From: an uncultured Bacteriovorax sp.
Lineage (GTDB): Bacteria > Bdellovibrionota > Bacteriovoracia > Bacteriovoracales > Bacteriovoracaceae
Length of the DNA stretch: 64,000 nt
Direction of reading: 5' to 3'
NCBI GenBank assembly: GCA_946481315.1
Contig: CAMLMH010000001.1
Location: forward strand, 248,001 to 312,000
In this document: positions 1 through 8,644 of the stretch, in pieces
Numbering within the stretch: the stretch's first letter is position 1
Layout: each line of letters begins with the position of its first letter
Position numbers and translations under genes: made by a program
Notes under the pieces: model-generated
Seen by the model: only the letters and a program-made list of their open reading frames with translations
Told to the model about the DNA's origin: nothing
Databases searched by the model: none

Positions 1-1524
1 GACACTTTCACCGTCAAAAAGCGGTGCTTGTGGTAATCCCATTATATTGAGTATAGTAGGTGCAACATTCCGAAGGGCCATAGGCCCCGGATTTAGCTCC
101 AGCTTTGAATCTTTTAGGCGAGAATCAAAAACTATAAAAGGTACGGGTGAGTCTGAGTGTGATGTATGGACATCACCATTTTCATATGTCATGACGTCTG
201 AATTGCCATGATCAGCAGTTACCAGCATAGTGACATTTTCAGTTTCACATTTTTTCATCAGTCGCCCCATGACGATGTCCAGGGTTTCGATCGCTTTTAC
301 AGATGCTTCAAAATTACCGGTATGTCCAACCATGTCTGCATTGGCAAAGTTTACAACATACAATTCGTACTTATGATCGGCCAGTGCCTGCTCCAGACGT
401 TCACAGACAGCCAGTGCACTCATTTCCGGTTTCTGATCATAAGTGGCAACGTCTTTTGGTGAGGGGATGAGAACCTGATCTTCCCCGGGAAATGGTTTTT
501 TATCGCCACCGTTAAAAAAGAAAGTGACGTGAGCATATTTTTCGGTTTCAGCAATTTTAAATTGTTTTTTTCCCATCTGAGAAAGATACTCGCAGAGAGT
601 TCCTTGCAGTTTTTCTTTATCAAACAGAATCGGCAACTCCATGTAGTCAGTTACATAAGGAGTCATACAGAGAAAATAACCGGGCTTCACCGGCACAGGA
701 AACTCTGTAAACTTGGGATAGTTTAGTGCCAGCGTAATCTGAATCGCACGATCCGGACGATAATTAAAAAATAATACTGCATCGTCATTTCTCATGGCCA
801 GTTTTTCATCGAACAAAACGGGAGTTATAAACTCATCATACCTTCCTTCTTTATATTCGTTTTGCAAATAAGCCAGGGGAGTGAGTGTGGTGGTTTTTCC
901 CTGCCCGATAAAAGTTTGATAACAAGCTTCAATTTTATTCCAGCGACGGTCGCGGTCCATTCCAATTGAACGCCCTTGCATGGACCCGAATTTAATATGG
1001 GGAATCTGATCAATCTGGCTGACATAGGTATGTCCTATATCCTGAGCCGTATCTCTTCCGTCCATAAACGCATGCAGAATAATTTCAATTTCATGAGCTG
1101 CAAAGATTTCTGCAAGAGCTTTGAGATGATTGATATGGGAGTGGACTCCGCCGTCCGATAAAAGTCCCATCAGATGAATGCGGTTCGAATGAGTTCGGGC
1201 AAAGTGAATAATATTTTTAATTTCGTCCATATCTTTAAGCGTGTTGTTTGCGACCGCTTCATTGATACGAACCAAATCCTGGCGAACTGACCTTCCTGCC
1301 CCCAGATTCATATGGCCTACTTCCGAATTTCCCGCTACTCCCTTCGGCAAACCTACCAGCACGCCTCCGGGCTCAATCGTCGTCATTGGATAATGAGACA
1401 TTAAAAAATCGATATTGGGTTTATGTGCAGCCTTAACTGCATTTTTTTGAGATCCCTCATTTACGCCGAAGCCATCCAGGATACACAAGAGAACTCTTTT
1501 ATTTAAACCTTGCAGTTTTTTCAT
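1..1524 (-). CDS. gpmI: 2,3-bisphosphoglycerate-independent phosphoglycerate mutase, 3' end cut by window
   Basis: Interconverts 3- and 2-phosphoglycerate in glycolysis/gluconeogenesis, in the cytoplasm. The reverse strand reads from an ATG at 1524 for 508 codons without a stop, and the family is about 510 residues, so only a few C-terminal residues are missing. Seen directly: the metal-site DGFG near residue 17, the catalytic serine in GNSEVGHMNLGAG (Ser67), a later DGRD, and a metal-binding TADHGNSD segment near the C-terminus. The start overlaps the end of the upstream TrmH-family gene by 26 nt, which suggests translational coupling. No odd residues were noticed. Confidence 0.95.
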   Translation of the reverse strand, partial: MKKLQGLNKRVLLCILDGFGVNEGSQKNAVKAAHKPNIDFLMSHYPMTTIEPGGVLVGLPKGVAGNSEVGHMNLGAGRSVRQDLVRINEAVANNTLKDMDEIKNIIHFARTHSNRIHLMGLLSDGGVHSHINHLKALAEIFAAHEIEIILHAFMDGRDTAQDIGHTYVSQIDQIPHIKFGSMQGRSIGMDRDRRWNKIEACYQTFIGQGKTTTLTPLAYLQNEYKEGRYDEFITPVLFDEKLAMRNDDAVLFFNYRPDRAIQITLALNYPKFTEFPVPVKPGYFLCMTPYVTDYMELPILFDKEKLQGTLCEYLSQMGKKQFKIAETEKYAHVTFFFNGGDKKPFPGEDQVLIPSPKDVATYDQKPEMSALAVCERLEQALADHKYELYVVNFANADMVGHTGNFEASVKAIETLDIVMGRLMKKCETENVTMLVTADHGNSDVMTYENGDVHTSHSDSPVPFIVFDSRLKDSKLELNPGPMALRNVAPTILNIMGLPQAPLFDGESV

Positions 1525-2272
1525 TTTTTTTCACCTTTTGAAAATGATCCGAAAGAATAACGGCCGAGGCAATAGAAACATTCAGACTCTCAACCGTGTC
1601 TGTTCCGGGAATGGTAATTAAAGTTCCTAATTCGATCATCTCTTTACTTAAACCGCTGGCTTCTTCCCCGAATACAACGACTGAGCGATTTTCCCATTTT
1701 AAGTCATAGAGTGAGAGACGGGCATGTGAAGAGGTCGTAATAATCTGAAATTTATTTTTTTGTAACAATAAAAGAGTTTTTTTAAAATCTTTCGCTTCAA
1801 ATATTTCAACAAACTCTGAGCCACCTTCACTGGTACGAATGCAGCTTGCGGCTTCCGCGACTGAACGGTCACTTATAATTATTCCCTGAGCACCGAAATG
1901 AGCTGCACTTCTCAAAATAGCACCTACGTTGTGCGGATTGGAGACATTTTCAAGCGCGATCAACAGTGCTTTTTCTGGTTTGGTATTCAGAAACTGCTCC
2001 AGCGTACGGACCGGGTGACGTTTAATAAGCATACAGACATCTTCATGGTGTGTGGCCTTTGTCATCTTTTCCAGTTCATCTCTGCTGACCAGGTGATACG
2101 CTTTGCGGTTTTGAGCACAATATTTTGTAACCTGGGAAAATAATTTTTTAGACAATAACTCTTTAGTGAGAAAGACCTGAATTATGTCCTGCGGACGATT
2201 TTTAAAAACGGCCAGGCAGGCATTTTCACCATAGATTTTCATTTCATCTGAATGATTAATTTTTTTACTCAT
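1499..2272 (-). CDS. TrmH/SpoU-family RNA 2'-O-ribose methyltransferase
   Basis: Predicted SAM-dependent 2'-O-methyltransferase acting on rRNA or tRNA. The 257-residue protein has an N-terminal substrate-binding region (IYGENACLAVF) and the three SPOUT motifs: motif 1 NVSNPHNVGAILRSA (about 109-123), motif 2 VVFGEEASGLS (about 199-209) and motif 3 IPGTDTVESLNVSIASA (about 221-237). These form the knotted cofactor site. The architecture matches the RlmB/TsnR type more than TrmL, but the target nucleotide cannot be read from sequence. It lies upstream of gpmI in the same transcript, overlapping it, and is divergent from the RlmM-like gene with about 30 bp between their starts. Confidence 0.88.
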   Translation of the reverse strand: MSKKINHSDEMKIYGENACLAVFKNRPQDIIQVFLTKELLSKKLFSQVTKYCAQNRKAYHLVSRDELEKMTKATHHEDVCMLIKRHPVRTLEQFLNTKPEKALLIALENVSNPHNVGAILRSAAHFGAQGIIISDRSVAEAASCIRTSEGGSEFVEIFEAKDFKKTLLLLQKNKFQIITTSSHARLSLYDLKWENRSVVVFGEEASGLSKEMIELGTLITIPGTDTVESLNVSIASAVILSDHFQKVKKNEKTARFK

Positions 2273-2303
2273 AACACCAGCTATGGTATCAATTTAAACC
2301 ATT

Positions 2304-3257
2304 ATGGGTCAAAGCAATTCACAGCAGACAATGACGGGCTATCTGGCTCCGGTAGATTTTGAGCAAGACTTAAAAACAGAACTGTCTCTGTTGGGACAAA
2401 CCATTTTATCGCAACATGGCAGGCTCTTTCTTTGTGCCGGACCAGCGCTTGACGTAGTCTTTGCTCAGGACACCTGGCATGACGTTCAAGTCATGGCCTA
2501 TACCTCTATTAACAATGCTGCAGAACAATTACGCACCAAAGGAGTTCGTTTCAGTCATTATTCACTGAACAACCACCGCCGCGGTGAACTTATTCTGGAA
2601 AAGACCCCCGCAGTAAGAACCAAACGCTTTAACTTCCTGGACACAATTCCAGCTTCCAGGATTGGAGTTTTTGCTCTCTTATCTGAAAACGAACTGCTTT
2701 TTTCCGCACAAACAAATTGTCCTCTTCCCTTTGGTGAAATCCATTTCAATGAGGATAAGATTACCCCACCTTCCCGAGCATATCTTAAACTCTGGGAACT
2801 TTTCACTCTCTATAGGGTTAAGCCATTGCCTGGAATGAAAGTGATTGATGTCGGCAGCTGTCCCGGAGGATGGACATGGGTTCTGCAAACAATCGGCGCT
2901 CATGTCGTCAGTGTTGACAAAGCTCCCCTGGATCCCAAAATTGCGGCTTTACCAAACATTGAATTCCGCCAGGAAAGTGCCTTTGGACTCAGACCACAAC
3001 ATGTCGGACATCTGGACTGGTTCTTCTCAGACATCATTTGTTACCCGGATAAACTCCTCGAGCTGGTTAATCGCTGGCGAGATTCCGGACTGGTAGATAA
3101 TTTTGCCTGTACTATTAAATTCCAAAAACCCACTGACTTCGAAACAATGTTTAAGTTCAAAGCGATTCCAGGCTCGCGCATTGTTCATTTGTCCTGCAAT
3201 AAACATGAAGTCACCTGGATCAACACTAAGGAACAATCAAATGAACAACTTCCATAA
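2304..3257 (+). CDS. rlmM: RlmM-like 23S rRNA 2'-O-ribose methyltransferase (FtsJ fold)
   Basis: Likely methylates a 23S rRNA cytidine ribose (RlmM modifies C2498 in E. coli). The N-terminal ~150 residues resemble the RlmM THUMP-like part. The C-terminal Rossmann domain has motif I DVGSCPGGWTW (about 182-192) and the K-D-K-E tetrad expected of FtsJ-type enzymes: Lys162 (SRAYLKLWE), Asp243 (FFSDII), Lys272 (TIKFQKP) and Glu302 (NKHEVTW). Length is 317 residues. The 3' end overlaps the next small membrane-protein gene by 17 nt, so the two are probably cotranslated. The symbol is assigned by family resemblance only. Confidence 0.82.
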   Translation: MGQSNSQQTMTGYLAPVDFEQDLKTELSLLGQTILSQHGRLFLCAGPALDVVFAQDTWHDVQVMAYTSINNAAEQLRTKGVRFSHYSLNNHRRGELILEKTPAVRTKRFNFLDTIPASRIGVFALLSENELLFSAQTNCPLPFGEIHFNEDKITPPSRAYLKLWELFTLYRVKPLPGMKVIDVGSCPGGWTWVLQTIGAHVVSVDKAPLDPKIAALPNIEFRQESAFGLRPQHVGHLDWFFSDIICYPDKLLELVNRWRDSGLVDNFACTIKFQKPTDFETMFKFKAIPGSRIVHLSCNKHEVTWINTKEQSNEQLP

Positions 3258-3534
3258 AAATTTAAACTATGCCTTCAGCGGTGGTATCATTGCTTTAATG
3301 CTGGCAACTTGGCTTGCCCCTCAAATGATTACCAAGCTATTTACTCCTCCAGTTGAATATGGAGTTATGTGTGCTCCTACCGGCATGTGGCTGATGCAAA
3401 AGCTTATTATCTGTCAGTCACTGGCATTGTTATTCGGTATATTCTTAGTCATCTGGATTAAATTCAAATTTTCATCAAAAAAACCTGAAAATCCTTTCAG
3501 CGGCGGCAACGATAAAGGCAGTTGCTGTTCATGA
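3241..3534 (+). CDS. small membrane protein, function unknown
   Basis: A 97-residue protein with two hydrophobic segments (about 11-32 and 50-72) and a basic, Ser/Gly-rich tail ending in two cysteines. The ATG at 3241 was chosen over upstream in-frame codons because those lie deep inside the RlmM-like gene, while this one gives the short overlap usual in this genome. Its TGA stop overlaps the ATG of the following methyltransferase gene (ATGA at 3531-3534). I do not recognise a family. Topology is probably hairpin-like in the inner membrane. Confidence 0.65.
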   Translation: MNNFHKNLNYAFSGGIIALMLATWLAPQMITKLFTPPVEYGVMCAPTGMWLMQKLIICQSLALLFGIFLVIWIKFKFSSKKPENPFSGGNDKGSCCS

Positions 3535-4400
3535 TTTTTCAGCTCGAACCTAGCAATGAAGCCCGCAGGCTTTTTCATGGGAGAGGAAAAAAGTTTCCGG
3601 GTCTGGAACATCTCTGCATTGATTATTTTTCTCCCCATCTTTTGATAACAACGTACAAAGAAATTAGACAGGATGAGATAAATTTTTTATTGGCTTCACT
3701 TGATAATTTTTCCAACATTCTTTTTCAAAGACGTTATCTGAAAAATTCACCGATCGAAGTATTAAAAGGAATTCTTTCAACTCCTGCTTTTGCTGTGGAA
3801 AACTCCGAAAAATATCTGCTCAATTTGGGAGCCGATCAAAATATTGGCTTCTTTCTGGATATGGCATCAGGAAGAGAGTGGCTTCGGCAGAACTCCCGGA
3901 ATAAAAGAGTTTTGAATCTCTTTGCTTACACTTGTTCACTATCAGTAGCGGCCTTAAAAGGCGGAGCAGAACACGTATTAAATATGGACATGAGCCAACG
4001 GGCCCTAAAAGTCGGCGAAAAAAATCACCAGTTAAACGGAATTGATCTGCGCAAAACTCAATATCTGCCTCATGACATCATGAAATCGTTCGGTGCTCTT
4101 GTGCGAAAAGGTCCTTTTGATATCGTGATTATTGATCCTCCGACCAATCAGGGGGACAGCTTTCAGGTTAAGCGTGACTATTCTAAGATTATCCGCCGTT
4201 TATCTGATTTTACCAAACCAGGCTCGATTATCATGTCCTGTCTGAATTCTCCTTTTCTGGATTCAGACTTTCTCAAATCTGCCTTTATTGAATATGCACC
4301 GGACTTTTCTTTCTCAAGCCAGATTGATTCCAGCTTTGCTCATATGGAAGAAAATCCGGAAGAGGGACTCAAAATCCTCTTTTTCGAACGCAAAAATTAA
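3531..4400 (+). CDS. class I SAM-dependent methyltransferase, RlmI/RlmK-like
   Basis: Predicted RNA methyltransferase of 289 residues. A Rossmann motif I (VLNLFAYTCSLSVAA, about 127-141) is followed by an acidic SAM-ribose residue (NMDMS near 151-155) and the catalytic DPPTNQ at about 202-207, the pattern of RlmI and the C-terminal half of RlmKL, which make m5C or m7G in 23S rRNA. The N-terminal 80 residues are not a recognisable PUA domain. The ATG at 3531 overlaps the previous stop codon, making a three-gene unit with the RlmM-like gene. Specificity is unknown. Confidence 0.8.
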   Translation: MIFQLEPSNEARRLFHGRGKKFPGLEHLCIDYFSPHLLITTYKEIRQDEINFLLASLDNFSNILFQRRYLKNSPIEVLKGILSTPAFAVENSEKYLLNLGADQNIGFFLDMASGREWLRQNSRNKRVLNLFAYTCSLSVAALKGGAEHVLNMDMSQRALKVGEKNHQLNGIDLRKTQYLPHDIMKSFGALVRKGPFDIVIIDPPTNQGDSFQVKRDYSKIIRRLSDFTKPGSIIMSCLNSPFLDSDFLKSAFIEYAPDFSFSSQIDSSFAHMEENPEEGLKILFFERKN

Positions 4401-4452
4401 TTAGCATCTGCTTTCCAACTTAATCATTCAAGTGGGCCGCTTAGTTTGGCCA

Positions 4453-4485
4453 TTTCATTCTCCGGCAATGTGAACGGGAATGAAA
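4453..4485 (+). repeat. inverted repeat spanning the RAYT start codon
   Basis: TTTCATTC (4453-4460) is exactly complementary to GAATGAAA (4478-4485), with 17 nt between. The right arm contains the ATG of the transposase gene (4480). In RNA this hairpin would hide the ribosome landing site. In DNA it could also be a RAYT substrate-like palindrome. Seen directly; function inferred. Confidence 0.45.
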
Positions 4486-5133
4486 AAACAAATCATAAAA
4501 ACACTGACCAATCCCAAAGGTGCCGGACGCAAACCCATTCATGATAAAGGAATCAGGCATATCTCCCGGGAAATTATTGAAAGACCCTCTTCTTTGCATA
4601 TCACTATAAAGGTGAGGGCAAATAAGGCAGATATTCAAAACAAGAAGATATTAAAGGCCCTGCATCGGGCGATTATGAGAGCACGGTTCAAGTCTCTTAA
4701 AGTGATTCATTATACTTTGGAGTATAATCATGTGCATTTACTGGTGGAATGCGCTTCTAACTACCGGCTGGGTAGGGCCATGCAGGCATTTGGAATTTGT
4801 TTTGCCAAGGCCATTAATAAAGCGAAGTTAAGTAAAGGGACAGTTTACAAACACCGTTATCATTTAAGAAAGATACGTTCAGCGCAAGATTTAAAAAGAG
4901 TTATTAATTATATTTTTTCCAACGGAATCAAACACAAGCGTACAAAATCAATTATAGATCCTTATAATTCATCTATAGCCGAAAAAAGGCTGACATTGCT
5001 GTATCCAAAGTTGGCATTAAAACCTTCAACCTTCTTGATGAAGCTGCAATTTTCACTTTTTGGACTGCTCGATCCCGGGAAAATCTATTTTAAGCGACTG
5101 GAAATGCACTGTCTGATGATTAATCATAAATAA
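4480..5133 (+). CDS. REP-associated tyrosine transposase (Y1/IS200-like, RAYT)
   Basis: A single-strand HUH nuclease of the Y1 transposase family. In 217 residues the HUH pair is His84-Val-His86 (YNHVHLLVE) and the probable nucleophile is Tyr144 (INYIFSNGIKH). The basic GRKP segment, the TIKVRANKAD strand and the MQAFGI-AKAIN helix match RAYT proteins rather than mobile IS200 transposases. It stands alone between unrelated genes with no target duplication or terminal repeats that I can see, so it may be a domesticated chromosomal RAYT. The start codon sits inside an inverted repeat (see separate entry). Confidence 0.85.
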   Translation: MKKQIIKTLTNPKGAGRKPIHDKGIRHISREIIERPSSLHITIKVRANKADIQNKKILKALHRAIMRARFKSLKVIHYTLEYNHVHLLVECASNYRLGRAMQAFGICFAKAINKAKLSKGTVYKHRYHLRKIRSAQDLKRVINYIFSNGIKHKRTKSIIDPYNSSIAEKRLTLLYPKLALKPSTFLMKLQFSLFGLLDPGKIYFKRLEMHCLMINHK

Positions 5134-5184
5134 GAATTCTCTCAAAATAATGACTAAACTTTAGACAGGTGTTTGTAGAATATT

Positions 5185-5302
5185 CATACGCCTCCCCAGG
5201 CGATGAGCTAAGTGATGAAAAGCTATGAGTCCATCTTTGGCACGGTCGTTGCTCTAATTAAAGCAAACAGCAAACTTGAAATACGCCTTTAGGGAGGACG
5301 TT
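5185..5302 (+). promoter_or_regulatory. structured leader with anti-Shine-Dalgarno potential
   Basis: The gap upstream of the lipoprotein gene contains a tight hairpin CGCCT-CCCC-AGGCG (about 5190-5203), a weaker AGCT/AGCT element inside a GATG/CATC frame (5202-5234), and a TTGCT/AGCAA stem near 5249-5266. CCTCCC at 5191-5196 is complementary to the GGGAGG ribosome-binding site at 5292-5297, so the leader could switch between the local hairpin and a form that masks the RBS. No known riboswitch consensus was recognised. Complementarity is seen; regulation is inferred. Confidence 0.35.
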
Positions 5303-5908
5303 ATGAAAAAGTTAATCGTAGCTTTAATGGTTCTATCGACACTAGCTTCTTGTGGAAAAGATAATAAAGTTGCTTCACCAGTTGCAACTGCACCGACATC
5401 TACAAGTCCAGTAACAACTGCAATAACAACTGCAGATGCAGTTGGAGTTGAACTTGGTAAAAAAGTTGATGCATATAACGTACAATTTGGAGCCGTAGCA
5501 ATGTATCAAGGTATGTCTTATAATGAAATCGTAGCAAGAGGTGGTATTCTAAAATTTAAATACACAAAATCGGCTGCAGCCGCTAGTAACTGTGAAACTA
5601 AATGGGGATTTATAACAATTTGTTCTGGTAGCACAAGCTCTTCAAATATTACGACTTCTAGAGAAGTTGCAAACGCTACTGATAGTACAACTGTAATTGC
5701 TAAATTAAATGAATTAAAAGCAATTATTAATAAAGCGCACCCTATGTATAAGATACAAACAAACGGATCGATTTATTACATTTACACAGTTGAAGGTAAA
5801 ACATTTGCAATTGACACAAGAGTACCGGTAACTGCTAACCCCGTAGGTATTAGACAGGCTGATGGCTCTGCAGAATATCTATACAGTATCCCAGTTACTT
5901 GGAACTAA
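5303..5908 (+). CDS. secreted lipoprotein, function unknown
   Basis: A 201-residue protein with a classic lipoprotein signal peptide: MKK, a hydrophobic run, and lipobox LASC with the acylated cysteine at residue 17. A Thr/Ser/Pro/Ala-rich linker (about 20-45) then leads to a globular part with two cysteines (CETKWGFITIC), probably disulfide-bonded. The ATG at 5303 was chosen because AGGGAGGA (5291-5298) is an ideal RBS for it, whereas the in-frame upstream start would cover that RBS. It is monocistronic, ending in a strong terminator. No family recognised. Confidence 0.8.
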   Translation: MKKLIVALMVLSTLASCGKDNKVASPVATAPTSTSPVTTAITTADAVGVELGKKVDAYNVQFGAVAMYQGMSYNEIVARGGILKFKYTKSAAAASNCETKWGFITICSGSTSSSNITTSREVANATDSTTVIAKLNELKAIINKAHPMYKIQTNGSIYYIYTVEGKTFAIDTRVPVTANPVGIRQADGSAEYLYSIPVTWN

Positions 5909-5939
5909 TAAAATTACTCAGGCATTTACGTAATATCCG

Positions 5940-5971
5940 GAGGACCCATGCGGGTCCTCTTTTATTTTTTT
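5940..5971 (+). terminator. rho-independent terminator
   Basis: GAGGACCC / GGGTCCTC perfect 8-bp stem with ATGC loop (5940-5959) followed by TTTTATTTTTTT, about 30 nt after the lipoprotein stop codon. Confidence 0.92.
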
Positions 5972-6038
5972 CTGTTTAAATTATAATTAATTGATCCCCT
6001 TACTTTAGACGCTTTGCCCAAATCAAGGATGGTTTTTC

Positions 6039-7754
6039 ATGGCTCAGTTTAAGACAGATCTTCGCGACATTTACTTCAACTTATTCAACGTTTTAAAAAT
6101 TCAGGATCATACTGGTTACGCTGAAAATGATATGAAAGATATCATCAATGAATGTAACAAGTTCATTGAAAAAGAAATCTACCCTTCAAGAACGATTGGT
6201 GATCAGGAAGGTGTACAACTTTCTAAAGATGGAAAAGTTACGGTACCTCCTTCATTTCATAAACCATTCAAGAGTTATTATGAAAATGGATGGTTCGGAA
6301 TTGGTTATCCAGAAGAAATAGGCGGGATGCCTTCACCACATTCTGTATCATTAGTTTGTCAGTCCATCATGAACGGAGCCAACGTTTCTTTTGCTATGTA
6401 TCCGGGCCTTACTCGAGGGGCTATGGATGTCATTTTGAAAGTTGGTACTCAGGATCAGCAGGATACTTATGTACCAAAAATGATGACAGGAGAGTGGGGC
6501 GGAACAATGTGTCTTACTGAACCAGGAGCAGGAAGTGATGTAGGTGCTGGAATAACAACTGCAACTCCAACTGGCAGCGGAACTTACAAAATTAAAGGTG
6601 TGAAAATTTTTATTTCATCCGGAGATAATGATCTTTATCAAAATGTGATTCACTTAGTCCTGGCAAGAACTCCAGGTGCTCCGGCCGGAACTAAAGGTCT
6701 TTCACTTTTTATCGTGCCGAAAATCAGACTGGATGGAACTCCAAATGATGTTCGTTGTACGAAGATCGAAGAGAAAATGGGAATTCACGGACAAGCCACT
6801 TGTGAAATTACATTCGGTGGAACCGGTAATTGCGAAGGCTACCTGATTGGAAAAGAGCTCGAAGGAATTGTGAACATGTTCATCATGATGAACGAAGCTC
6901 GTCTACTTTGTGGTGTTCAGGGTGAGGCTCAGGCTAACCTGGCGACAATGCTCACAGAACAATATGCTCGTGAACGTTCACAGTTTGGAAAAGAAATTAT
7001 CACTCACCCGGATGTTAAACGCACTCTCTTGAAGATGCGTTCCATGTCCCGTGCTTTAAGAGCATTGGTTCTTTATACTGCTGATCTATTCGATAGACTG
7101 CACCACGGTGATAATTCAGTTGCTAATGAAATTGCTTTCCTCACTCCTATATGTAAAGCGTATTGTTCGGATGAAGGCTTCAACGTAGCTGTTGATGCTA
7201 TTCAGGTTCACGGCGGATATGGTTTCTGTTCAGAATATGGTATTGAGCAGTTCGCCCGCGATACAAAAATCGCCACTATTTATGAAGGGACCAATGGAAT
7301 TCAGGCCGTCGACTTTACTATGCGAAAAGTTTTAAAAGACAATGCCCAAACTTTCATGGGGGTTGGTGCAAAAATTCAGAAAACCATGGCGAGACCAGAG
7401 GCTCAAAATTTTAAAGAAGAAGTCGGATTGATTGCTAAAAACATGGAAAAAGCTCAGGCCATTTTACAAAGATTTGCAGCTCAGGCTAAGGCCGGTCAGA
7501 CGGATGCAATCCTGTTTCATGCCACATCTTTTTTAAGTTTCAGCGGAAACCTGGTTGCTTCATGGTTATTATTAGAGAGCGCCTGCGAAGCTAGTAAACA
7601 AATGAACAATGCAAACAATGCTGAAGAAAAAGACTATTATCAGAGTAAAATACTCGACTTTAAATTCTTTGTTCAACAGCAACTAGTTAAAAATGTAGGG
7701 CTTGCCCATTCGATGTTAAATTTCGAAGAGGACCTATCTCAATTGAAAGTTTAG
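6039..7754 (+). CDS. acyl-CoA dehydrogenase
   Basis: FAD-dependent alpha,beta-dehydrogenation of acyl-CoA in fatty-acid beta-oxidation. At 571 residues it belongs to the long class with an extra C-terminal domain after the ~400-residue core. Seen: the FAD-binding CLTEPGAGSDVGAG motif (about 165), RSQFGKEI, QVHGGYGF, and the catalytic glutamate in IYEGTNGIQ (Glu416). The C-terminal ~120 helical residues fit the acyl-CoA dehydrogenase C-terminal extension. It follows a terminator and stands alone, with no electron-transfer flavoprotein gene nearby. Chain-length preference is not readable. Confidence 0.93.
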   Translation: MAQFKTDLRDIYFNLFNVLKIQDHTGYAENDMKDIINECNKFIEKEIYPSRTIGDQEGVQLSKDGKVTVPPSFHKPFKSYYENGWFGIGYPEEIGGMPSPHSVSLVCQSIMNGANVSFAMYPGLTRGAMDVILKVGTQDQQDTYVPKMMTGEWGGTMCLTEPGAGSDVGAGITTATPTGSGTYKIKGVKIFISSGDNDLYQNVIHLVLARTPGAPAGTKGLSLFIVPKIRLDGTPNDVRCTKIEEKMGIHGQATCEITFGGTGNCEGYLIGKELEGIVNMFIMMNEARLLCGVQGEAQANLATMLTEQYARERSQFGKEIITHPDVKRTLLKMRSMSRALRALVLYTADLFDRLHHGDNSVANEIAFLTPICKAYCSDEGFNVAVDAIQVHGGYGFCSEYGIEQFARDTKIATIYEGTNGIQAVDFTMRKVLKDNAQTFMGVGAKIQKTMARPEAQNFKEEVGLIAKNMEKAQAILQRFAAQAKAGQTDAILFHATSFLSFSGNLVASWLLLESACEASKQMNNANNAEEKDYYQSKILDFKFFVQQQLVKNVGLAHSMLNFEEDLSQLKV

Positions 7755-7804
7755 TTGAAAGGGTGTTACACTGAGTTCAATTACTTTTTAAAATTGAGCT
7801 AAAA

Positions 7805-8644
7805 ATGGACATTCAGAAACTTAACGAAGAGATCAAACTCTTCTCTTCCAGCACGCATGGAAGTTCCGACTATGACAAAGACGAATTTTTTGTCATGGGA
7901 GAAGATCGAGTCAGCTTCGCTCCTCTAAAATTTATTCAGAAAAAACTACCCGAGTGCAAGGACATATATTCGCTCCTGCGCTTGGGTTTTGTTTATGATT
8001 CTTTTGAATTATCCAACAACGATGATTTTCAGCAATGGTATGAAAAACAGTTTTCCAAAAAACTGCTCCGTAGAGACGCCAAAAAAATTTCTATTGTTTA
8101 TGTGCCCAATAATAAACTCATACTGGATCAGATCGGAATTGTTCATCGATCCTATGAAGTACTGGCCCATGAACAAATTCTGCTTAATGGTAAAAATCTT
8201 CCGACACAGCTGGGAGAGTGGTACGCAAAGTGTATTTTTGGCTTAAAGCAGGTTAAGTCTACCTCACAGCGAGGGTTTGATTTTGTTATGGCCGATGGAA
8301 AACGGGTCGAAGTACAAGTGGAATGGAGTGATGCTTCATCCCCGAAAGGAGTAAAGATCAAGAAAACACTGGTCGACCTTTCTGATTATTGCATTATCAT
8401 TTACGTAGCGAAGAATTTTATGATTCGTGAGGTCTGCTTCCTCGATTCTGAATATGTTTCCCGTAAATTTTCGAATAAAGGTCATACAATTTTCTTAAAA
8501 GACAGTGATGTATCGGCTTACTTTTTTTCTAAATCCAGTAAGCATTTCGACAAGATCATTAATCCGATTACTTTTTTGAAGTATGCTTCACCTAATCTGG
8601 CGATGAAACTTTCAGAGAAGTTGAGCAGTCAGCCAGGTAGTTAA
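7805..8644 (+). CDS. unknown protein with a PD-(D/E)XK-like nuclease core
   Basis: A 279-residue cytoplasmic protein without signal peptide. Residues 135-176 look like a restriction-endonuclease-like core: QLGEWYAKCIFGLK (Glu138), then RGFDFVMADGKRVEVQVEW, giving Asp159 and Glu169-Val-Gln171. That fits E-x20-D-x9-E-x-Q, a known variant of D-E-x-K in which Gln replaces Lys. The rest is not recognised. The last base of its stop is the first base of the next lipoprotein's ATG (TAATG at 8642-8646), so it shares a transcript with two secreted lipoproteins. The nuclease assignment is pattern-based and tentative. Confidence 0.6.
   Translation: MDIQKLNEEIKLFSSSTHGSSDYDKDEFFVMGEDRVSFAPLKFIQKKLPECKDIYSLLRLGFVYDSFELSNNDDFQQWYEKQFSKKLLRRDAKKISIVYVPNNKLILDQIGIVHRSYEVLAHEQILLNGKNLPTQLGEWYAKCIFGLKQVKSTSQRGFDFVMADGKRVEVQVEWSDASSPKGVKIKKTLVDLSDYCIIIYVAKNFMIREVCFLDSEYVSRKFSNKGHTIFLKDSDVSAYFFSKSSKHFDKIINPITFLKYASPNLAMKLSEKLSSQPGS

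Noticed and set aside
5134..5302. Cyclic-di-GMP (GEMM) riboswitch in the lipoprotein leader
   Set aside because: The conserved core words of the class are missing; only the anti-RBS pairing remains.
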